The notes under the pieces: generated by a model | What the model was told of the DNA's origin: nothing | Seen by the model: the letters and a program-made list of their open reading frames with translations, nothing else | Database searches by the model: none | Program-made: the position numbers and the translations under genes | Assembly (NCBI GenBank): GCA_036561085.1 | Contig: DATBPY010000048.1 | Coordinates: 1-28,658 of the forward strand | Reading direction: 5' to 3' | Origin: CAILHX01 sp036561085 | GTDB lineage: Bacteria > Pseudomonadota > Gammaproteobacteria > Burkholderiales > Methylophilaceae | DNA: 28,658 nucleotides | Shown here: positions 23,738 to 28,658 of the stretch, piece after piece | Numbering within the stretch: position 1 is the first letter of the stretch | How the letters are laid out: the number at the start of each line of letters is the position of its first letter

Positions 23738-24373
23738 TTAATCAATATGCGCCGTCATATGCGCCAATTTCTCTTTCAATTCCCGGTTCTCTTCGAGCAA
23801 AGGTATAACGATCTTGCGTACTTCTTCCTCGGAAAAACGCGGCGTGATATGTTGCGGGCAATTCCAATCCAGCGCCTCCACGGTCAATATTACTCCACGC
23901 TCAACACGGGCAGGATAACCGGGAACGCTCAATCGGGCGACCATATCGGCATCCGTTTCCATATCGACTATGCGTGCCCGCGCCCATATCTTCAGACGCT
24001 GCCGGTTCGGGTAATCCATGATGAACAGAGTGACTTTATCATCTGCGTTCAAATTGCCTACGCTGATATATTGCCTGTTACCCCTAAAATCGGCAAATCC
24101 TATGGTTTTGTCGTCCAGTACCTTGAGAAAACCCTTGGGACCGCCGCGATGCTGTATATAAGGCCAACCATTCTCACCAGCGCTCTCACCACTGTTTTTA
24201 CCTACAGAAGCCATGTAGAAGCTATCGCGTTCGGCGAGAAAATCGATCTCGTATTCTGTCAGACGATCACCTCGCACTTCGCCTCTATCCAGACCGTTAT
24301 AGCGACTGCCATAACGCTGCTGTGCCGCCTTCACCGAATCGGTGAAGGCGATATCTTCGAATGCGCGTGTCAT
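23738..24373 (-). CDS. Pyridoxamine 5'-phosphate oxidase-like flavin-binding protein
   Basis: A 211-residue protein of the FMN-binding split-barrel (PNPOx-like) superfamily. The core is 'DFLAERDSFYMASVGKN', 'GWPYIQHRGGPKGFLKVLDD', 'IGFADFRGNRQYISVGNL', 'VTLFIMDYPNRQRLKIWARA' and 'LDWNCPQHITPRFSEEEV'. This arrangement is seen in pyridoxamine-oxidase-related proteins that use FMN or F420 to reduce small molecules, not in the biosynthetic PdxH, whose C-terminal substrate motif is absent. The ATG at 24373 has a strong GGAAGGAG site. It lies 36 bases after the AhpD-like gene, which fits a redox or detoxification cassette under the divergent LysR regulator. Confidence 0.87.
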   Translation of the reverse strand: MTRAFEDIAFTDSVKAAQQRYGSRYNGLDRGEVRGDRLTEYEIDFLAERDSFYMASVGKNSGESAGENGWPYIQHRGGPKGFLKVLDDKTIGFADFRGNRQYISVGNLNADDKVTLFIMDYPNRQRLKIWARARIVDMETDADMVARLSVPGYPARVERGVILTVEALDWNCPQHITPRFSEEEVRKIVIPLLEENRELKEKLAHMTAHID

Positions 24374-24409
24374 GATCCGCTCCTTCCTATTCTTCTAATA
24401 CCTGATGTC

Positions 24410-24970
24410 TTATGCTTGAGAGTTAAGGTGTGTGCTTGCTCGAACTTGCGGAAAGTCGATCTCGGTCAGGGCGACTTCGTTGACATAATTGGTCAAGGTA
24501 GTGAGTGCCACATGCAATACGATCTCAACCACTTCAGCATCGCTAAAGCCCGCTGCTTTAACCGCTTTCACTTCGTCGTCCGAAACATGACCGCGTGCAG
24601 TTGCCACACGGGTAGCAAAATGCACCGCAGCATCAGCCTTGGCATCGGAAGATTTGCCGCTACGGTTCGCTTCGATCTCGGCATCGTCCAGCTTGGCCAG
24701 GTTCTTACCGAGATAAGTATGTGCAGACAAGCAGTACCCGCATGCGTTGATCTCGGAAATGGCAAGTGCGATACGTTCGGTTGTTTTAACTCCTATGCTG
24801 CCTTTAGCCAGCGCACCGTTAAGACTCAAATAGCCTTCAAGCGCCGCCGGGCTATTGCCCACCAGCTTCATCAAATTAGGTACCACACCTAATTGCTTCT
24901 GAACGGCTGCCAGTAACGGCAGGGTTGCTGCAGGGGTGTGTTCTACGGTAGGGATAGCGATTCTGTTCAT
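24410..24970 (-). CDS. AhpD/carboxymuconolactone decarboxylase-family peroxidase-like protein
   Basis: A 186-residue helical protein with the AhpD-like active-site pattern 'SEINACGYCLSAHTYLG' (72-88): Glu73, the redox pair Cys77 and Cys80, and His84. These residues support alkylhydroperoxidase-type thiol chemistry rather than lactone decarboxylation. The N-terminus 'MNRIAIPTVEHTPAATLPLL' has no signal, so the protein is cytoplasmic. The ATG at 24970 follows AGGAG. It is the first gene of the minus-strand cassette that continues into the PNPOx-like and NTF2-like genes and is divergent from a LysR regulator across 151 bases. Confidence 0.9.
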   Translation of the reverse strand: MNRIAIPTVEHTPAATLPLLAAVQKQLGVVPNLMKLVGNSPAALEGYLSLNGALAKGSIGVKTTERIALAISEINACGYCLSAHTYLGKNLAKLDDAEIEANRSGKSSDAKADAAVHFATRVATARGHVSDDEVKAVKAAGFSDAEVVEIVLHVALTTLTNYVNEVALTEIDFPQVRASTHLNSQA

Positions 24971-25045
24971 GATGATTCTCCTGATAAAAAGTGATTGGGT
25001 TTATTTCGCAATACAACTCCTTTTGCGAATAAGGGCACTTTAATA

Positions 25046-25103
25046 AATTCCTATTGAATTAAGAATACATAAAAATTACAATTTATTATTCCAATATTAG
25101 GAA
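25046..25103. promoter_or_regulatory. Two dyads in the LysR/AhpD divergent region
   Basis: TTCCAATATTAGGAA at 25089-25103 is a TTCC-N7-GGAA dyad that contains the T-N11-A pattern of LysR-family binding sites. It sits 18 bases upstream of the lysR-type ATG. A second dyad, AATTC-CTATT-GAATT, is at 25046-25060 on the side of the AhpD-like gene. The pair, centred about 43 bases apart, fits a recognition site and an activation site for the divergent regulator. Binding is inferred, not shown. Confidence 0.5.
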
Positions 25104-25121
25104 CAATGTTCGGGAGCATAA

Positions 25122-26021
25122 ATGGACAGACTGCATCTGATGACCGTGTTTGTGGCAGTGGCCGAAGAAGAGAGCTTCGCCGGCGGCGCGCGGCGTTTGC
25201 AAATGTCGCCGCCAGCCGTGACCAGAGCAGTAGCTGCACTGGAAGACCGACTGGGGGTCAAGTTGCTCAACCGCACTACACGTTATGTACGTGCCACGGA
25301 CGCGGGGCAACGCTATCTGGATGATGCGCGCCGCATCATTGCCGAGGCCGACGAAGCCGATGAAGCCGCAGCAGGCATCAACGCCGAACCGCGCGGACTT
25401 CTGGCGGTCACGGCACCTGCCTTATTCGGCAAGATGTTTATCCTGCCGGGTATCGTGGAATACCTGCAACGCTATCCCGAGATGGAGGTATCGACCATGT
25501 TTCTAGACCGCGTGGTCAATCTATTGGAAGAAGGACAGGATGTCGGGATACGTATAGGGGAGTTGCCCGACTCCAGCATGAAAGCTTTGCGCGTAGGCCA
25601 GGTACACCGCGTTCTATGCGCGTCGACGGATTACATAGAGAAACATGGCGTACCGATGAAACCAGCCGATATATCGTCGCATAATCTGATCTCATCCAGC
25701 GCAGTCAGCGCTACCCACGAATGGAGATTCGGCCATCACTCAGATGGCATCAATATCAGGATCAAACCTAGACTCACCGTAACCACCAATGACGCAGCCA
25801 TTGAGGCGGCCACACAGGGGTTCGGCATCACACGGCTGATGTCTTACCAGGCTGCGCCTTACATTGCATCAGGGCAACTGCAATTGCTATTGCAAGAGTT
25901 CGAACCGGAACCCATACCGATCCACGTGCTACATAGGGAAGGGCGTTATGCATCAGCAAAGATCAGGTCGTTTGTGGATATGATCGCCGCCAGATTAAGG
26001 TCAGATCGAACTCTGAATTAA
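25122..26021 (+). CDS. LysR-family transcriptional regulator
   Basis: A 299-residue regulator. The winged helix-turn-helix is at residues 1-60 ('MDRLHLMTVFVAVAEEESFA', 'SPPAVTRAVAALEDRLGVKL', 'LNRTTRYVRATDAGQRYL'), and the periplasmic-binding-protein-like effector domain runs from about 90, ending in 'MIAARLRSD'. The ATG at 25122 has GGGAG upstream. It is divergent from the AhpD-like/PNPOx-like/NTF2-like cassette, with dyads of the T-N11-A type in between. By the usual LysR pattern it should control that cassette and itself in response to a small effector, perhaps an oxidised or electrophilic compound (inference). Confidence 0.93.
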   Translation: MDRLHLMTVFVAVAEEESFAGGARRLQMSPPAVTRAVAALEDRLGVKLLNRTTRYVRATDAGQRYLDDARRIIAEADEADEAAAGINAEPRGLLAVTAPALFGKMFILPGIVEYLQRYPEMEVSTMFLDRVVNLLEEGQDVGIRIGELPDSSMKALRVGQVHRVLCASTDYIEKHGVPMKPADISSHNLISSSAVSATHEWRFGHHSDGINIRIKPRLTVTTNDAAIEAATQGFGITRLMSYQAAPYIASGQLQLLLQEFEPEPIPIHVLHREGRYASAKIRSFVDMIAARLRSDRTLN

Positions 26022-26086
26022 ATCCTAGTTATAAACCCAGCCCATGCAGCGACATTTTATTGCTGTATTCAATTAGAATCTGATTC

Positions 26087-26758
26087 ATGCGTTTACCCCA
26101 TCATGTGCTCCGCCGTCAGCTAAAGGCCAGACCTAGGCTTTTCATATCTGTCCTAAGCGGAGTATTGATATTTTGGCTGCTACCTAATGGGCTGGCTTTA
26201 CATGAAGTCACCCGTGTGATCATCGCCTGGAATACCGGGGTTTGCCTATATTTGGGTCTTTGCGCAGATACGATTCTGCATTCATCGCAGGAAGATATCC
26301 GCAAAAGAGCCTGCCTGCAGGATGAAGGGCAATTTGTGATCCTGACTCTGGTGATACTATCCGCGATCACCAGCCTGGTGGCTATCCTGGGTGAATTGGC
26401 GGTAGCAAAAGATCTGCATGGCGCGCTCAAAGCAGAGCACATCGGGCTGGCTGCGTTCACCATTATTTCTTCCTGGCTTTTCACCCATATGATGTTCGCC
26501 ATGCACTATGCGCACGACTTCTATCTTGCGGAAACCCAGGGACGCTGCCCGGGACTATCCTTCCCCGACGATCCTGCGCCGGACTATGTGGACTTCCTCT
26601 ATTTCTCTGCCGTCATAGGCACGTCCGGGCAGACCGCCGATGTCTCCTTCATCTCCAAATCCATGCGTCGTGTCGGCCTGGTCCATTGCATACTGGCGTT
26701 CTTCTTCAATACCACGGTGCTGGCATTGACCATCAATATCGCTGCCGGCTTGATTTAG
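26087..26758 (+). CDS. DUF1345 integral membrane protein
   Basis: A 223-residue inner-membrane protein with about five hydrophobic helices (near residues 18-36, 42-60, 80-105, 120-140 and 198-220). Family-like segments are 'ARPRLFISVLSGVLIFWLLP', 'HYAHDFYLAETQGRCPGLSF' and 'DYVDFLYFSAVIGTSGQTAD'. The conserved 'HYAHDFY' and 'IGTSGQTADV' resemble what I recall of DUF1345. Biochemical role is unknown. The ATG at 26087 has a weak ribosome site and directly follows the dyad GAATCTGATTC (26076-26086). A signal-peptide phosphatase gene follows 13 bases later, so the two are probably co-transcribed. Confidence 0.82.
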   Translation: MRLPHHVLRRQLKARPRLFISVLSGVLIFWLLPNGLALHEVTRVIIAWNTGVCLYLGLCADTILHSSQEDIRKRACLQDEGQFVILTLVILSAITSLVAILGELAVAKDLHGALKAEHIGLAAFTIISSWLFTHMMFAMHYAHDFYLAETQGRCPGLSFPDDPAPDYVDFLYFSAVIGTSGQTADVSFISKSMRRVGLVHCILAFFFNTTVLALTINIAAGLI

Positions 26759-26771
26759 AGAGCATACCCAG

Positions 26772-27380
26772 ATGCAGGTATCCAAGAGAGTTGTAAACCT
26801 TTTATGTGGGCTTTTGCTTGCAATTGTGAGCACCTGCAGTACGGCAGAAACCATCGTCATGGTACGTCATGGGGAAAAACCAGAAGGCGGGTTGGGGCAA
26901 CTTAGCTGCCAAGGACTGAACCGTTCTTTAGCATTGCCCAATGTCTTATTCGGCAAGTTTGGAAAACCTTTTGCCATTTTCGCTCCGGACCCTGGAGTAC
27001 AGAAAAACGATCAGGGACAGAAGTACAACTATATCCGCCCTCTTGCTACCATTGAACCCACCGCCATACGCGCCGGTCTGCCGGTAAATACGCAGTGGGG
27101 GTTTACAGATATCGGGGCTTTAAAAACTGCACTATTGAACAAGGAACTGCAAAATAAGACGGTGTTTGTAGCTTGGGAACATCAGCTACTGGAACAACTG
27201 GCGCGAGATATATTAAGGCAGCTGGATGCCGATGCTGCAGGCGTACCTACTTGGGAGAGCAAAGACTTCGATAGCATTTATGTCATCGATATCACGCAAG
27301 ATAACAACGGCAATAAACATGCATCATTCCGCGTCGATCATCAGAACCTGAATGGTCTTTCGACGCGATGTCCCGAATAA
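26772..27380 (+). CDS. Exported histidine phosphatase family protein
   Basis: A 202-residue protein with an N-terminal signal peptide (about residues 1-25, 'VVNLLCGLLLAIVSTCSTA'), followed at once by the histidine-phosphatase RHG motif 'IVMVRHGEKPEGG' (28-40), where His33 would be phosphorylated. The second conserved His is probably in 'VFVAWEHQLLEQLA'. The enzyme should act in the periplasm on a phosphate ester; the substrate is unknown. Length is near the single-domain norm of the superfamily. AGAGAG precedes the ATG. It lies between a DUF1345 and a DUF4337 membrane protein gene on the same strand. Confidence 0.87.
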   Translation: MQVSKRVVNLLCGLLLAIVSTCSTAETIVMVRHGEKPEGGLGQLSCQGLNRSLALPNVLFGKFGKPFAIFAPDPGVQKNDQGQKYNYIRPLATIEPTAIRAGLPVNTQWGFTDIGALKTALLNKELQNKTVFVAWEHQLLEQLARDILRQLDADAAGVPTWESKDFDSIYVIDITQDNNGNKHASFRVDHQNLNGLSTRCPE

Positions 27381-27418
27381 GATATTTTTAAAAGCGATTT
27401 TTTGGAGAATCAGAGTTT

Positions 27419-27985
27419 ATGAGTGAAGAAGAGTTTGAAGTCCCTAGCGCCCACGAACATGAGCTGGAACATGCAGCACACGGCGGCGGTCTGGCACAAC
27501 AAATCGCCATTTTTACCGCGGTGTTATCTACTATGGGCGCCATCGTCAGCTACCAGGGCGGTGCTTCGCAAAACGAAGCCATGTTGTATAAGAACGAAGC
27601 GGTGCTTATAAAAGCGCAAGCAACCGATCAATGGGGTTACTACCAGGCAAAAAGCTCGAAAGGCCATCTAATGTCTTTAGCGGTGGATCTGGCGCCGAAA
27701 GACAAGGTGGATTACTACCGTGCTCAAGTTGCTAAATATGAAAAGGAAAAGGAAGAGGTTAAACAAAAGGCAGAAAGCCTGGATGCCGCTTCCAAACACG
27801 CCGACGACATGAGCGAAGCAGCCATGCATCCGCACCACCGCCTGGCCCAAGCGATGACGCTGCTGCAAATTGCAATCTCTCTCGCATCGATCACGGCTCT
27901 TACTCACAAGCGCTGGCTGTTTGCCTGTGCATGCATTGCAGCTATCGGCGGAGTGTCGTTGGCGTTATTAGGCTTTTTTGCTTGA
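27419..27985 (+). CDS. DUF4337 membrane protein
   Basis: A 188-residue protein. It has an acidic and His-rich N-terminus ('EFEVPSAHEHELEHAAHGGG'), one helix at about 26-46, a central charged helical stretch likely to form a coiled coil ('AKYEKEKEEVKQKAESLDAA', about 106-125), and two C-terminal membrane helices (about 145-187). 'NEAMLYKNEAVLIKAQATDQ' followed by 'WGYYQAKSSKGH' is what I remember as the DUF4337 core. Function is unknown. GGAG lies ten bases before the ATG. It follows the phosphatase gene by 38 bases and converges on glcF with a 10-base gap. Confidence 0.85.
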   Translation: MSEEEFEVPSAHEHELEHAAHGGGLAQQIAIFTAVLSTMGAIVSYQGGASQNEAMLYKNEAVLIKAQATDQWGYYQAKSSKGHLMSLAVDLAPKDKVDYYRAQVAKYEKEKEEVKQKAESLDAASKHADDMSEAAMHPHHRLAQAMTLLQIAISLASITALTHKRWLFACACIAAIGGVSLALLGFFA

Positions 27986-27995
27986 TAGAAATCAC

Positions 27996-28658
27996 TCACA
28001 GCAATAGTTCCAGCCAATGCACCACAGGCTTGTGGCTGGCTGATTGTAAATGACACTGACAGCCGATGTTAGCGGTGACTATCATTTCCGGCTCATGAGC
28101 GTTTAGCGCTGTCAGCTTCTGATTGCGAAGTTCGACGGAAATGTCCGGTTGCAGTAACGAATAAGTACCCGCAGAACCGCAGCATAAGTGAGCATCGGCC
28201 ACAGGCAGCAGCTCCAAACCTAAACGCCGCAATACGCCTTCCACCAGCCCAGGCAGTTTTTGCCCATGTTGCAAAGTACAAGGGGGGTGGTAGGCGATCT
28301 TGCGTTTGCGGTCTTCCGCGCTGAACACTAGCGCTTGCAAGTCTTCCTGTTGCAGTACTTCGGCAATGTCTTTGGTCAGCGCCGATATCCGTGCGGCCTT
28401 GATAGCGTATACCGCATCGTCACGTAACAGATAACCGTAGTCTTTGACCTGCACGCCGCAACCGCTGGCAGTCGTCACAATCGCTTCGGCCCCCATCTCA
28501 ACATGCGGCCACCAGACATCAATGTTGCGCCGCACCATGGCTATGGCTTCTTCCGCGGCAGCTAAGTGCTGGCTGATCGCACCGCAACAACCGGAAACCG
28601 GGATCAAACGGATGCCCAACCTGTCCAGTACCCATGCCGCGTTCACATTGATATTGGG
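27996..28658 (-). CDS. glcF: Glycolate oxidase iron-sulfur subunit GlcF, 3' part
   Basis: The C-terminal 220 residues of the Fe-S subunit of glycolate oxidase (GlcDEF), which oxidises glycolate to glyoxylate. The frame runs off the window end, so about half of the roughly 400-residue protein, including the ferredoxin-type clusters, is missing. The two CCG domains are clear: 'PVSGCCGAISQHLA', 'TASGCGVQVKDYG', 'YHPPCTLQHGQK', 'DAHLCCGSAGTYSLLQPDIS' and 'TANIGCQCHLQS', ending 'VVHWLELLL'. The last two segments are specific to GlcF rather than LutA or heterodisulfide reductase subunits. In a Calvin-cycle organism this enzyme would recycle phosphoglycolate-derived glycolate, which fits prk in the same window. 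Confidence 0.93.
   Translation of the reverse strand, partial: PNINVNAAWVLDRLGIRLIPVSGCCGAISQHLAAAEEAIAMVRRNIDVWWPHVEMGAEAIVTTASGCGVQVKDYGYLLRDDAVYAIKAARISALTKDIAEVLQQEDLQALVFSAEDRKRKIAYHPPCTLQHGQKLPGLVEGVLRRLGLELLPVADAHLCCGSAGTYSLLQPDISVELRNQKLTALNAHEPEMIVTANIGCQCHLQSASHKPVVHWLELLL

Noticed and set aside
23468..24892. Long plus-strand open frame of 474 codons
   Set aside because: It lies antisense to three genes with clear families (NTF2-like, PNPOx-like, AhpD-like), has no recognisable domain and no ribosome site, and its composition looks like a reverse-frame shadow.
1..28658. CRISPR arrays, tRNA or rRNA genes, prophage or toxin-antitoxin modules
   Set aside because: No regularly spaced repeats, cloverleaf or rRNA sequence, integrase or recognisable toxin families were seen on either strand.

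Overview
The window is about 28.7 kb of compact bacterial chromosome. It looks like a Gram-negative betaproteobacterium, most likely of the order Nitrosomonadales and possibly Gallionellaceae. The signs are the order leuS-lptE-holA-proA ... nadD-rsfS-rlmH, a class I (proteobacterial-type) phosphoribulokinase implying Calvin-cycle CO2 fixation, HemJ, LptE, and moderate GC content. The family-level placement is inference from gene content, because no database search was possible. No rRNA, tRNA, CRISPR array, prophage, integrase or intact insertion sequence was seen, and no gene-free stretch reaches 300 bases.

Layout. At 1-453 lies the 3' part of apaH, converging with and overlapping a PlsC-type acyltransferase gene. 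From 16263 down to 380 every gene is on the minus strand, in transcription order: leuS, lptE, holA, proA, a DUF2652 cyclase-like gene, nadD, rsfS, rlmH, sucC, sucD, a secreted ankyrin-repeat protein, glutamine-dependent nadE, hemJ, tspO, an adenosine-kinase-like pfkB gene, a glycine-zipper lipoprotein and plsC. Most junctions overlap or are shorter than 60 bases, so this is one or a few long housekeeping operons. They cover translation, LPS assembly, replication, proline, NAD, TCA cycle and heme functions.

From 16443 the layout becomes mixed. It holds phosphoribulokinase, a convergent MEKHLA/PAS-like protein, a SEC-C + TPR + GT41 (O-GlcNAc-transferase-like) protein, a divergent pair of an outer-membrane barrel and an exported FecR-domain protein, and an ABC exporter. 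Then comes a small LysR-controlled cassette (AhpD-like, PNPOx-like and NTF2-like proteins). A plus-strand run follows (DUF1345 membrane protein, exported histidine phosphatase, DUF4337 membrane protein), and the window ends in the 3' part of glcF.

Most of the window is ordinary core genome. The points most worth a second look are these: (i) the SEC-C/TPR/GT41 protein, whose zinc-finger N-terminus is in frame and has a good ribosome binding site but no ATG, GTG or TTG start; (ii) the divergent barrel/FecR pair around a perfect 20-bp dyad; (iii) a two-hairpin intergenic region before the adenosine-kinase-like gene; (iv) an inverted-repeat element at the 5' end of plsC, which has an unconvincing start; (v) a cyclase-like DUF2652 gene coupled to nadD. 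None of these is proven to be a new system.
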